From JBCBAP01 sp038532435 (GTDB lineage: Bacteria > Pseudomonadota > Alphaproteobacteria > Rhodobacterales > Rhodobacteraceae): a DNA stretch of 58,180 nt. The stretch spans positions 1 through 58,180 of the forward strand of contig JBCBAP010000019.1 in the NCBI GenBank assembly GCA_038532435.1, read 5' to 3'. Numbering within the stretch: position 1 is the first letter of the stretch; every line of letters begins with the position of its first letter. Under the pieces are notes generated by a model, which was not told the DNA's origin, made no database searches, and saw nothing but the letters and a program-made list of their open reading frames with translations. Positions 42,941 through 51,413 of the stretch are shown here, piece by piece. The position numbers and the translations under genes are program-made.

Positions 42941-44563
42941 TCAGCCCCCGGCCCGGCTGAGCCTCCGGCAAAGGATGATCACGGGCAGGAGGCCGAAGGC
43001 TACGATCACGAGGCTCGGCACCGCGGCCTGATCGAGCCTCTCATCGCTCGCCAGACGATGGGCCTGCACCGCCAGCGTGTCGTAGTTGAAGGGACGCAGG
43101 ATCAGCGTCGCGGGAAGCTCCTTCATCACATCGACAAAGACGATCAGCAGCGCGGTCAGCACGCTGCCCCGCACGATGGGCAGATGCACTCCCCAGAGGA
43201 TCCGGGGCGTCGACCGGCCAAGCGTCCGCGCGACCGCATCCATCGTCGGCTGTACCCCGGCCATGCCCGCATCATAGGCACTGAGCGCCGCGGCCATGAA
43301 CCGCCCCATGTAGGCAATGACCATCAGCCAGATGGAGCCGGTGATCAACAGACCGGTACGCACGCCAAAAACCTCCCGCGACCACGCGTCGATCGCGTTG
43401 TCGAGGGACGCGAAGGGCACCAGCAGTCCCACGGCGATTACCCCGCCCGGCACCGCGTAGCCCAGCCCGGCCGCGATCACGAGCGTCCGCGACGTGCGCC
43501 CCGGCACCAGCCGGGCGCGAAACCCGATCAGGATCGCACCGAGGACGGTCACAACCGCGGCAACGGAGGCGAGCGTCAGAGAGTTGCTCATGAAGCGGAC
43601 GTATCGCGGGCTGAGAAGGCTTTGCTCGGAGCCCAGCGCCATCGCCCCGAGCACCAGCACCGGTATGACAAATCCCAGAAGGACGGGAACCGCGCAGGCG
43701 AGCGTCATCAGCCAGCCCGCGGCGCCGGACACCGGTGTCGGGGCGATGGCCGCAAGCTGCCCGCCCTTCATCGCCACCCGGGCGCGCCCACGCTGGACCC
43801 TCTCCAGCAACGCGATGAGCAGCGCGAAGGTCAGTAGGCAGAGCGCGAGCTGCGCGGCCGCCGCCCTGTCCGCCATGGAAAACCAGGCCTGATAGATGCC
43901 GGTGGAGAAGGTGTGCACACTGAAATGCGCGACCGTGCCATAGTCCGCAATGGTTTCCATCACCGTGAGGAGCACACCACCTGCAATCGCCGGGCGGGCC
44001 ATGGGCAGGCAGACCCGGAAGAACGCGCGCCAAGGCCCCTGCCCCAACGTCCGCGCGGCCAGATAGGCGGAGGCGGACTGCTGGCGGAACGCCGCCCGCG
44101 CGAGCAGATAGACGTAAGGATAGAGCACGATCACAAGCATCAAGGCGGCACCGGGAAGCGACCGGATCTCCGGAAACCAGTAGTCCCGCGGCCCCCACCC
44201 CGTCACCTCGCGCAGCAGCGTCTGGACCAGCCCGGGATGGTCCAGCAGATCGGTGTAGGCGTAGGCGAGCACGTAGGCCGGGAAGGCTAGCGGCAGCGCC
44301 AGCAGCACCTCCAGCACCCGGCGCAGGGGAAAGCTGTACATGGTGACGAACCAGGCGGCACCGGTTCCGATGGCCGCGGTTCCGAAGGCAACGAGAATGA
44401 CGAGGGCAAGCGTGTTGAGCGCGTAGCGGGGCAGCACAGTGTCCATCAGCCCCTGCCATGTCCCCAGGTCACCGCCGAAGGCCGCAAGCCCGGCGGCAAG
44501 CATCGGGGCGACGCACAGAAATGCCACGACCCAGCCCAGCGATGTCAGCACACGCTCCGTCAT
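42941..44563 (-). CDS. Iron(III)-type ABC transporter permease (FbpB/SfuB-like)
   Basis: 540 residues with two copies of the binding-protein-dependent permease domain and about 12 transmembrane segments, as in FbpB. EAA-like loops are seen in YLAARTLGQGPWRAFFRVCLPMARPAIAGG and DAVARTLGRSTPRILWGVHLPIVRGS regions. Inner-membrane channel for Fe3+ uptake from a periplasmic binding protein. Neither the binding protein nor the ATPase is adjacent: SelU lies downstream and a phosphoesterase upstream. The start ATG at 44563 precedes the first membrane helix. Confidence 0.88.
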   Translation of the reverse strand: MTERVLTSLGWVVAFLCVAPMLAAGLAAFGGDLGTWQGLMDTVLPRYALNTLALVILVAFGTAAIGTGAAWFVTMYSFPLRRVLEVLLALPLAFPAYVLAYAYTDLLDHPGLVQTLLREVTGWGPRDYWFPEIRSLPGAALMLVIVLYPYVYLLARAAFRQQSASAYLAARTLGQGPWRAFFRVCLPMARPAIAGGVLLTVMETIADYGTVAHFSVHTFSTGIYQAWFSMADRAAAAQLALCLLTFALLIALLERVQRGRARVAMKGGQLAAIAPTPVSGAAGWLMTLACAVPVLLGFVIPVLVLGAMALGSEQSLLSPRYVRFMSNSLTLASVAAVVTVLGAILIGFRARLVPGRTSRTLVIAAGLGYAVPGGVIAVGLLVPFASLDNAIDAWSREVFGVRTGLLITGSIWLMVIAYMGRFMAAALSAYDAGMAGVQPTMDAVARTLGRSTPRILWGVHLPIVRGSVLTALLIVFVDVMKELPATLILRPFNYDTLAVQAHRLASDERLDQAAVPSLVIVAFGLLPVIILCRRLSRAGG

Positions 44564-44634
44564 CGGCTCCCTATCCCGATAAGATCGGTCAGCTATATCG
44601 ACGGCACCCAGGGGCGGCAAGGGGTGCCACAGGT

Positions 44635-44649
44635 GCGGGCTCAGCCCGC
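44635..44649. other. Hairpin over the end of the ugp operon
   Basis: GCGGGC-TCA-GCCCGC, 6-base stem whose loop is the stop codon of the phosphoesterase gene. No U run. Possible weak transcript end. Confidence 0.4.
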
Positions 44650-45369
44650 CTCACCCTCCCCAAGAACGAAATGGGGCTCGAAATGGGTCATATCGGCGAA
44701 GGTGCAGACCTCCGGCGGTCCGATGACCAGTTCGGGGCATGCGCGCAGCAGATCCTCGGTTGCGGCGGCAATCTCCCTGTCTGCCTGCATCGCCGCTTCG
44801 ATGGAAGGCCAGCGGATGAAGTAGGCGAGCGTGAGGTGAAACCGGTAGCTGTCATGGCCCGGCCGATGCGCGAGCGCGCACAGTTCCGCAAGCCGGTCCC
44901 GCAACCCGCGGATGCGGGCACTCTCGTCCTCATCCGCAGGCTCAAGCGTGAGGCCGATCCCCCCGGCCTCGTAGGCCGTGATCCCGTGCACAGCCATACG
45001 GAACGGTGCGGGGACATCCCGATGCCGGGAGAGCTGCGACAGCATCCACCGGTCAGCCTCTGCGGCGCCCACGTCGGTAGCGAGCGTCCGGGGCCAGAAA
45101 GGCAACGTCCGGTCGGTGTGCAACAGTCCGTTGAAGACGGTCATGTGATAGGATGGCACGGGCAGATGGGCGAAGCAGTCTCCGATCGCCCCGGTGCGCA
45201 GCACCTCCCCAAACCGGATGATCGCCTCCGCCCCGGGTGCATTGTTCAGATGTGCCACGACCGTGTTGCCGGGATCGGGCAAGGCGCGGCCATCCTCCGC
45301 AAACCGGATCCCGAGATACTTCGGTGGAGTCTCCGCCGCGGCAGACCCGACAAGCCCCGCAAAGCTCAC
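44641..45369 (-). CDS. 2H-phosphoesterase superfamily protein (DUF1868-like) at the end of the ugp operon
   Basis: 242 residues. Two HxT motifs define the 2H fold: YHMTVFNGL (H75, T77) and YRFHLTLAYF (H178, T180), about 100 residues apart as expected. The overall pattern (KYLGIRF at the start, HLPVPSYHMTVF) matches DUF1868. Members of this superfamily open cyclic phosphates or cleave phosphodiesters. No signal peptide, so cytoplasmic. It starts at a GTG that overlaps the ugpC stop (GTGA), so it is translationally coupled to the glycerol-3-phosphate importer. In E. coli this position is held by UgpQ, a glycerophosphodiester phosphodiesterase; a comparable job here is an inference. Confidence 0.85.
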   Translation of the reverse strand: MSFAGLVGSAAAETPPKYLGIRFAEDGRALPDPGNTVVAHLNNAPGAEAIIRFGEVLRTGAIGDCFAHLPVPSYHMTVFNGLLHTDRTLPFWPRTLATDVGAAEADRWMLSQLSRHRDVPAPFRMAVHGITAYEAGGIGLTLEPADEDESARIRGLRDRLAELCALAHRPGHDSYRFHLTLAYFIRWPSIEAAMQADREIAAATEDLLRACPELVIGPPEVCTFADMTHFEPHFVLGEGEAG

Positions 45370-46415
45370 AGACGTTTGCCGCTCTGATGGTCGAAAAGGT
45401 GGATGTCCCGGTCTGACAGGGTCAGGAAGCAGGGACCATCTGGCACCGGATCGTCCGCATTCTGGGCCGCGGTGAAGGCCGCTCCGTCCACGGCCCCGTG
45501 GACAAGCCGCGTGGCGCCAAGCTCTTCGACCGCCTCGACCGAAAAGGCGGGTCCGGTCGGCGTCGTGCTGATGACGGCCTTCTCCGGCCTGATCCCGATG
45601 GTCACCGTGCCAACGACCGAGTTCGCGTTGGCCGTGCGGACGGTCTTGCCGCCCAGGTGCACCTGATGCCCTTCCGCCTCGACGGTCATGAGGTTCATGG
45701 GCGGCGCGCCGATGAAGCTCGCAACGAAGGTCGAGGCAGGGTTGCCATAGACCTCGGCCGGGCTGCCCATCTGCTCGATCTCGCCATTGTTCAACACAAC
45801 GATCTTGTCCGCGAGCGTCATTGCCTCCACCTGGTCGTGGGTGACGTAGATCGCCGCGGTTCCGAGCCTCCGCTGGAGCCGCTTGATCTCCAGCCGCATC
45901 TGGTTGCGCAGCTTCGCATCCAGGTTCGACAGGGGCTCATCAAAGAGAAAGATCGCCGGGTCACGGACGATCGCGCGCCCCATCGCGACCCGCTGCCGTT
46001 GCCCGCCGGAGAGCTGGCTGGGCTTGCGGTCGAGGAAATCGCCGATCTGCAGAAGCTTCGCCGCCTCCTCCACCTTCTGGGTAATCTCGGCCTTCGGAGT
46101 GCCGCGGTTCTTCAGCCCATAGGCGAGATTGTTGCGGACCGACATGTGCGGGTAGAGCGCGTAGTTCTGAAACACCATCGCGATGTTGCGGTCCGCGGGC
46201 TCGACATCGTTCACGCGACGTCCGGCAAGCTCGATCTCACCTTCCGTGACCTCTTCCAGCCCCGCGACCATCCGCAGAAGCGTGGACTTCCCGCAGCCGG
46301 ACGGACCGACAAAAACGACGAGTTCTCCCTCCTCAACGGTCACGTCGACGCCCTTCACCGCGAGCGCGCCGTTGGGATAGCGCTTGACCACATTCTTGAT
46401 TTGCAGGGTCGTCAT
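45366..46415 (-). CDS. ugpC: sn-Glycerol-3-phosphate ABC transporter ATP-binding protein
   Basis: 349 residues, the MalK/UgpC class. Walker A GPSGCGKST, signature LSGGQRQRVAMGRAIVRDP, Walker B FLFDEPLSNLD, and a C-terminal OB-type regulatory domain (about 235-349: GIRPEKAVISTTP). Drives import through UgpA and UgpE. Start ATG overlaps the ugpE stop (ATGA); its own stop overlaps the phosphoesterase start. Confidence 0.94.
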   Translation of the reverse strand: MTTLQIKNVVKRYPNGALAVKGVDVTVEEGELVVFVGPSGCGKSTLLRMVAGLEEVTEGEIELAGRRVNDVEPADRNIAMVFQNYALYPHMSVRNNLAYGLKNRGTPKAEITQKVEEAAKLLQIGDFLDRKPSQLSGGQRQRVAMGRAIVRDPAIFLFDEPLSNLDAKLRNQMRLEIKRLQRRLGTAAIYVTHDQVEAMTLADKIVVLNNGEIEQMGSPAEVYGNPASTFVASFIGAPPMNLMTVEAEGHQVHLGGKTVRTANANSVVGTVTIGIRPEKAVISTTPTGPAFSVEAVEELGATRLVHGAVDGAAFTAAQNADDPVPDGPCFLTLSDRDIHLFDHQSGKRL

Positions 46416-47251
46416 TTTTCGCTCTCCACGAGGCCCTTGATAAACATGCGCTGGAACAGGACCACAACCAGAACAGGTGGCAGCATCGCGAGGATCGCCA
46501 GCGCCAGCGCCTCGTTGTACTTGGGGATGTCATCCTGGCTGAGCGCCTGCATGATCTGCTTGATCCCGCGCACCAGCGTGAACAGCCCCTCATCGGTGGT
46601 CATCAGAGTGGGCCAGAGGTACTGATTCCAGCCGACGACGAACATGATGATGAAGATCGCAGCGATCATGGTGCGGCTAAGCGGCACCAGGATGTCGATG
46701 AGGAACCGCCATGCCCCCGCCCCGTCGATGCGCGCCGCCTCCATCAATTCCCCGGGGACGGACTTGAAGAACTGGCGGAAGAAGAACGTGCCAGTGGCGG
46801 AGGCGATCAGCGGCACGATCAGGCCGGTATAGGTGTTCAATAGCCCCAGGCCCTGCACCACCTCGTATGACGGCAGGATCCGCACCTCGAGCGGCAGCAG
46901 AAGCGTCGAGAAGATCACCCAGAAACAGAATGTGCCAAGCGGAAACCTGAAATAGACGATCGCATAGGCAGCGAGCAGGGAAACGATGATCTTGCCCACC
47001 GCAAAGCCGATGCCGAGGATCATCGAGTTGATGGTCATCCGCACGCCGGTGATCTCGCCGGTAAACCCACCCTGGCTTTGCAGGACGGTCCCATAGGTCT
47101 CCGTGAAGTTGCCACCCCAGCCAAGCTGCATCCCCTCGGTATGGATCTGGACCGGTGTGTAAGTGGAGGTGAGGAAGACCGCCACAATCGGCGCCATCAT
47201 CAGAAACACGCCGAAAAGCAGGACGATATGGTCGTAGAGCCGAACTTTCAT
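46412..47251 (-). CDS. ugpE: sn-Glycerol-3-phosphate ABC transporter permease
   Basis: 279 residues with six hydrophobic segments and the EAA loop ELMEAARIDGAGAWRFLIDILVPLSR. QLGWGGNFTETYGTVL and PFNTYTGLIVP-like segments are typical of UgpE. Inner-membrane half of the channel with UgpA. Ten bases after the ugpA stop. Confidence 0.93.
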   Translation of the reverse strand: MKVRLYDHIVLLFGVFLMMAPIVAVFLTSTYTPVQIHTEGMQLGWGGNFTETYGTVLQSQGGFTGEITGVRMTINSMILGIGFAVGKIIVSLLAAYAIVYFRFPLGTFCFWVIFSTLLLPLEVRILPSYEVVQGLGLLNTYTGLIVPLIASATGTFFFRQFFKSVPGELMEAARIDGAGAWRFLIDILVPLSRTMIAAIFIIMFVVGWNQYLWPTLMTTDEGLFTLVRGIKQIMQALSQDDIPKYNEALALAILAMLPPVLVVVLFQRMFIKGLVESEK

Positions 47252-47261
47252 CGCCCCCTCC

Positions 47262-48143
47262 TCAACTGTAATGCACGCGCCGCTCGATCAGCCGGAACTG
47301 AACGACCGTGAGCGCGAAGACGAGCACCATCAGGATCACCGATTGTGCGGAGGAGCCGCCGAGGTCGTTGCCCCGGAACCCGTCGAGGAAGACCTTGTAG
47401 ACCAGCGTGACCGGATTGTTCCCCGGCTCTCCCTTCAGCATCACGTCGATCGTCCCGAACGTCTCGAAGAACGCGTAGGTGATGTTGATGATCAGCAGGA
47501 AGAACGAGGTCGGCGCGAGCAGCGGGAACACGATGGTCCAGAACCGCCGGGTGCGGCTGCGGCAGTCGATGCTCGCGGCCTCGCGCACTGAGTTGGGGAT
47601 CGATTGCAGGCCGGAGAGGAAAAAGATGAAGTTGATCGGGATCTGCTTCCACGTCGCCACGGTCGTCATGGCAAAGGCGGTGTCGAAGTAGTCCACACCG
47701 ATCTGCATCCGCCACCCGAACAGGGCCGCGATTTCCGGCAAGGGCCCGACATGCTGGTCGAAAAGCATCACACCCATCAGGCCAGCCACTGGTGGCGCGA
47801 TGGCATAGACCCACATGAGCAGCGTCTTGTAGGTCGCCTGCCCCCGCAGCACGTTGTCCGCACTCACAGCGAGAAGCAGGGCTATCGCCAGCGAAAACAC
47901 CGACACGCAGATCGTGAACACGGCAGTGAACCAAGCCGCGCGGCTGTAGTCGGAGCGGGTGACCGCATTGGTGTAATTCTCGAACCCCACAAAGGTGCGG
48001 TTGCCGAAGAACGGATCCTCCAGAAAGAACGAGGAGAACACCGCCTCCGCCGAAGGCCACAGGAAGAAAACGGTGACGATGGCCATCTGCGGGAACAGCA
48101 GCAGATAGGGCATCCAGGTCGAACGGTATTGGGCTGAGGCCAT
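47262..48143 (-). CDS. ugpA: sn-Glycerol-3-phosphate ABC transporter permease
   Basis: 293 residues, six transmembrane segments, EAA loop VREAASIDCRSRTRRFWTIVFPLLAPT. The stretch SAEAVFSSFFLEDPFFGNRTFVGFENYTNA is typical of UgpA. The loop reads IDCRSRTRRFW where most family members have IDGAxxxxRFW. The start ATG at 48143 with GGAAAG upstream is preferred to an ATG seven codons further upstream. Confidence 0.92.
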   Translation of the reverse strand: MASAQYRSTWMPYLLLFPQMAIVTVFFLWPSAEAVFSSFFLEDPFFGNRTFVGFENYTNAVTRSDYSRAAWFTAVFTICVSVFSLAIALLLAVSADNVLRGQATYKTLLMWVYAIAPPVAGLMGVMLFDQHVGPLPEIAALFGWRMQIGVDYFDTAFAMTTVATWKQIPINFIFFLSGLQSIPNSVREAASIDCRSRTRRFWTIVFPLLAPTSFFLLIINITYAFFETFGTIDVMLKGEPGNNPVTLVYKVFLDGFRGNDLGGSSAQSVILMVLVFALTVVQFRLIERRVHYS

Positions 48144-48214
48144 GGGACTTTCCGCGAAACGCAAAGACCCGAGGGCGCGTTCAGCGCCCCCGGGAAGAGT
48201 CGGATCAGATCGGC

Positions 48215-49516
48215 TTAGCCTGCGGTGCGGGCAAAGCGGGAGAGAAGCTGGTTGCCCTCATCCTCAATGACCTGGAACGCTTCCTCGACCGTCGCCTCGC
48301 CGGAGAAGATGCGGCCATACTCGCGGTTCATCACGTCGCGGATCTGCACGTAGAAGCCCATGCGGTAGCCCTTGGACCACTCGCCGCCGGGCAGCGTGAG
48401 CTGCTGGATGCCAACCTCGGCCTGCGGGGTCTCTTCGTAGTAGCCCTGCTCCGCCGCGAGCTCATAGGCCGCGGTCGTGATCGGCACGTAGCCCGTGTCC
48501 TGGTGCCAGAAGAGCTGGACCTCCGGGGAGGACAGGAATTTGAAGAATTCTGCCGTCGCACGGTTCTCCTCATCCGACTGGCCGGACATGGCAAAGAGCG
48601 CCGCACCGCCGATGAAGGTGTTGGTTGGCTCGGTCGTCACGGCCTCCCAGTAGGGCAGATAGGTGGCGGAGAATTCGAAGTCCGCGGACTTCTTGAGCCC
48701 TCCGAAGGAACCGGAGGAGCCCAGCCACATCGCCACTTCCTTATTCTCGAACGGGGTCTGGTTGTCACCCCAGCCCGTGCCGTAGTAGCCAAACAGGCCC
48801 GCGTCGATCCAGTCCTTCACGGCGGAGAAGTGCGCCTTGATCGCGTCGTTGTTCACCAGAAGCTCGGTGCCCGCGATGCCCTCATAGCCGTTCGCGTTGG
48901 TTGCGAACTGCAGGTTGTGGCGGGACATGAAGTTCTCGGTGAAGATCCACGGGAGGTGGGACTGGGACATCGGGACATAGCCCGCTTCCTTCAGTGCCGG
49001 GGCGATGGTCTGGAAATCTTCCCAGGTCTTGGGCGGCTCAACACCCGCGGCCTCGAGCGCCTCGACATTGTAGTAGAGGATGGGCGTGGACGAGTTGAAC
49101 GGCATGCCGATCATCTTCCCCGCCTCATCGGCGTAGAAATAACGCACGCCGTCGATGTAGTCGTCGCCGTTGAACGCGATCCCGGCCTGCGTGATCAGAT
49201 CCTCGGCGGGGATCACCGCACCCGGGGCGCCGATGATCGTCGCAGCACCAGCGTCAAAGACCTGCACGATGTTGGGCTGCTCGCCTGCACGGAAGGCGGC
49301 AATCGTCGCAGTCAGCGTTTCCTCGTAGGATCCCTTGAAGACCGGGGTAAGCTCGTAGTCGCCCTGGCTTGCGTTGAACCGGGTCGCAATCTCGTTGACC
49401 GTTTCACCGAGGGCACCACCCATGGCATGCCAGAACTCAATTTTGACCGGCTCAGCATGTGCTGCGCTAACGGTGATTGCTGCGACAACGGCCGCAGTGC
49501 AGGTCATCTTCATCAT
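48215..49516 (-). CDS. ugpB: sn-Glycerol-3-phosphate-binding periplasmic protein
   Basis: 433 residues. Signal peptide ends SAAHA. The mature protein closely follows E. coli UgpB: IEFWHAMGGALGETVNEI, FKGSYEETLTATIAAFRAGEQPNIVQV, PFNSSTPILYYN and FLSSPEVQLFWHQDTGYVPIT. Binds glycerol-3-phosphate and glycerophosphodiesters such as glycerophosphocholine. First gene of ugpBAEC plus phosphoesterase. The start ATG at 49516 has GAGGAAC; an upstream extension is rejected. Divergent from pgm; the 262 bases between should hold both promoters, but I saw no clear Pho-box repeat. Confidence 0.95.
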   Translation of the reverse strand: MMKMTCTAAVVAAITVSAAHAEPVKIEFWHAMGGALGETVNEIATRFNASQGDYELTPVFKGSYEETLTATIAAFRAGEQPNIVQVFDAGAATIIGAPGAVIPAEDLITQAGIAFNGDDYIDGVRYFYADEAGKMIGMPFNSSTPILYYNVEALEAAGVEPPKTWEDFQTIAPALKEAGYVPMSQSHLPWIFTENFMSRHNLQFATNANGYEGIAGTELLVNNDAIKAHFSAVKDWIDAGLFGYYGTGWGDNQTPFENKEVAMWLGSSGSFGGLKKSADFEFSATYLPYWEAVTTEPTNTFIGGAALFAMSGQSDEENRATAEFFKFLSSPEVQLFWHQDTGYVPITTAAYELAAEQGYYEETPQAEVGIQQLTLPGGEWSKGYRMGFYVQIRDVMNREYGRIFSGEATVEEAFQVIEDEGNQLLSRFARTAG

Positions 49517-49778
49517 GGTACGTTCCTCGGCGAATGGGTGAACTGACGGCATCTCTATCAGAGCGCGCCATGAAGCTTTGGTTGCAGTTATGTGAACACT
49601 TCGCGAAAGAAACCTAGGCGGGAAACTGATCTCAAAACAACACTTTTCTGGAGAGTTGCAGCGAGCTGGTCGCCGCCAACCCATTCCAAAGATTCAGCTT
49701 TGCAGCGCCGCGGTGCCGGTGCTAGGCACATTTCAAACCGGTTCGACGTCAGCGACCCTTCCCCAGGAGCCCCGCGCC

Positions 49779-51410
49779 ATGGACATCCAGACGATCCCCT
49801 GTACGCCGTTCGAAGGACAGAAGCCGGGAACGTCCGGTTTGCGCAAAAAGACCCCCGTCTTCATGCAGGAACACTATGTCGAAACCTTCGTGCAGGCGAC
49901 GTTCAACGCGATCGGCGGGGTGGGGGGCAAGACCATCGTGCTGGGCGGGGACGGGCGCTACTTCAACACTGAGGCGATGCAGTCAATCCTGCGGATGGCC
50001 GCCGCAAACGGCGCGGCGCGGATGATCGTGGGGCGGGACGGGCTTCTTTCGACACCCGCCGCCTCCAACCTCATCCGGCAACGCAAGGCGGATGGTGGCC
50101 TGATCCTCTCCGCCTCCCACAATCCGGGCGGCCCGGAGGAGGATTTCGGGATCAAGTACAACATCGCGAACGGCGGCCCCGCGCCGGAAAGTGTAACCGC
50201 CGCGATGTTTGCGGAGACCGAGTCGATCAGCGCTTACCTGACCCTCGACACCGCGCCGATCGATCTGAGCGTGGATGGGGAGACGTCGCTCGGCACCATG
50301 ACGGTCGAGATCGTCGATCCGGTCGCGGCCTATGAAGAACTCATGGCCACGCTCTTCGACTTCGATGCGATCAGGGCGATGTTCGCGGGCGGGTTCTCCA
50401 TGCGTTTCGACGCGATGCACGCGGTGACGGGCCCCTACGCGACGCGGATCCTCGAGGGGACGCTGGGCGCACCTGCAGGCACGGTGATCAACGGCGTTCC
50501 GTCGCCGGATTTCGGCGGTGGCCATCCGGACCCGAACCCGGTCTGGGCCAAGACGCTTATGGACGAGATGATGGGCGACGCCGCGCCCGACTTCGGCGCG
50601 GCCTCAGATGGCGACGGAGACCGCAATATGATCGTGGGACGCGGCTCCTATGTCACGCCGTCCGACAGCCTCGCGGTGCTCGCCGCCAACGCCCACCTTG
50701 CTCCGGGTTACTCTGGTGGGATCGCGGGCGTTGCCCGGTCCATGCCCACCTCCGCTGCGGCGGACCGGGTAGCGGAGAAGATGGGTATCGGGATGTACGA
50801 AACCCCCACCGGATGGAAATTCTTCGGCAACCTCCTCGACGCGGGACGGGTCACGATCTGCGGTGAGGAAAGCGCGGGCACGGGCTCCGACCATGTGCGG
50901 GAGAAGGACGGGCTCTGGGCCGTCCTGCTCTGGCTCAACATCCTCGCGGTGCGCAAGCAGTCCGTGGCGGAGATCCTGTCCGCGCACTGGGCGGAGTTCG
51001 GACGGAACTACTATTCCCGCCATGACTATGAGGGCGTGGACAGACCCGCGGCGGAAGCCATGGTGGCCCGCCTGCGGACGGGCGTCTCCGACCTCATCGG
51101 GCAGACCTATGCCGGGCTGACGGTCTCGGCCGCGGATGACTTTAGCTATTCCGATCCGGTGGATGGCTCGACCTCCGCCAATCAGGGGATCCGGATTTCC
51201 TTCGACGGGGGGGCCCGGGTGGTGCTGCGCCTGTCGGGCACCGGAACGGTCGGCGCCACCCTGCGGGTCTACCTTGAGCAATACGAGGCCGACACGGCCA
51301 AACACGATCAGGATCCGCAGGCGGCCCTTGCGGCCGTCATCGCTGCCGCAGAGATAATCGCGGGCATTCAGGCTGCGACGGGCCGTGACGCGCCGGACGT
51401 GCGCACCTGA
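49779..51410 (+). CDS. pgm: Phosphoglucomutase, alpha-D-glucose-specific
   Basis: 543 residues, four-domain alpha-D-phosphohexomutase. Phosphoserine loop LSASHNPGGPEEDFGIKYN with S113; metal-binding loop SDGDGDRNMIVG; sugar-binding CGEESAGTGSDHVREKDG; C-terminal phosphate loop RLSGTGTVGATLRVY. Interconverts glucose-1-P and glucose-6-P, linking glycolysis with glycogen, UDP-glucose and amylosucrase products. Good ribosome site CCAGGAG before ATG 49779. Three bases before the amylosucrase gene. Confidence 0.97.
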   Translation: MDIQTIPCTPFEGQKPGTSGLRKKTPVFMQEHYVETFVQATFNAIGGVGGKTIVLGGDGRYFNTEAMQSILRMAAANGAARMIVGRDGLLSTPAASNLIRQRKADGGLILSASHNPGGPEEDFGIKYNIANGGPAPESVTAAMFAETESISAYLTLDTAPIDLSVDGETSLGTMTVEIVDPVAAYEELMATLFDFDAIRAMFAGGFSMRFDAMHAVTGPYATRILEGTLGAPAGTVINGVPSPDFGGGHPDPNPVWAKTLMDEMMGDAAPDFGAASDGDGDRNMIVGRGSYVTPSDSLAVLAANAHLAPGYSGGIAGVARSMPTSAAADRVAEKMGIGMYETPTGWKFFGNLLDAGRVTICGEESAGTGSDHVREKDGLWAVLLWLNILAVRKQSVAEILSAHWAEFGRNYYSRHDYEGVDRPAAEAMVARLRTGVSDLIGQTYAGLTVSAADDFSYSDPVDGSTSANQGIRISFDGGARVVLRLSGTGTVGATLRVYLEQYEADTAKHDQDPQAALAAVIAAAEIIAGIQAATGRDAPDVRT

Positions 51411-51413
51411 GAT

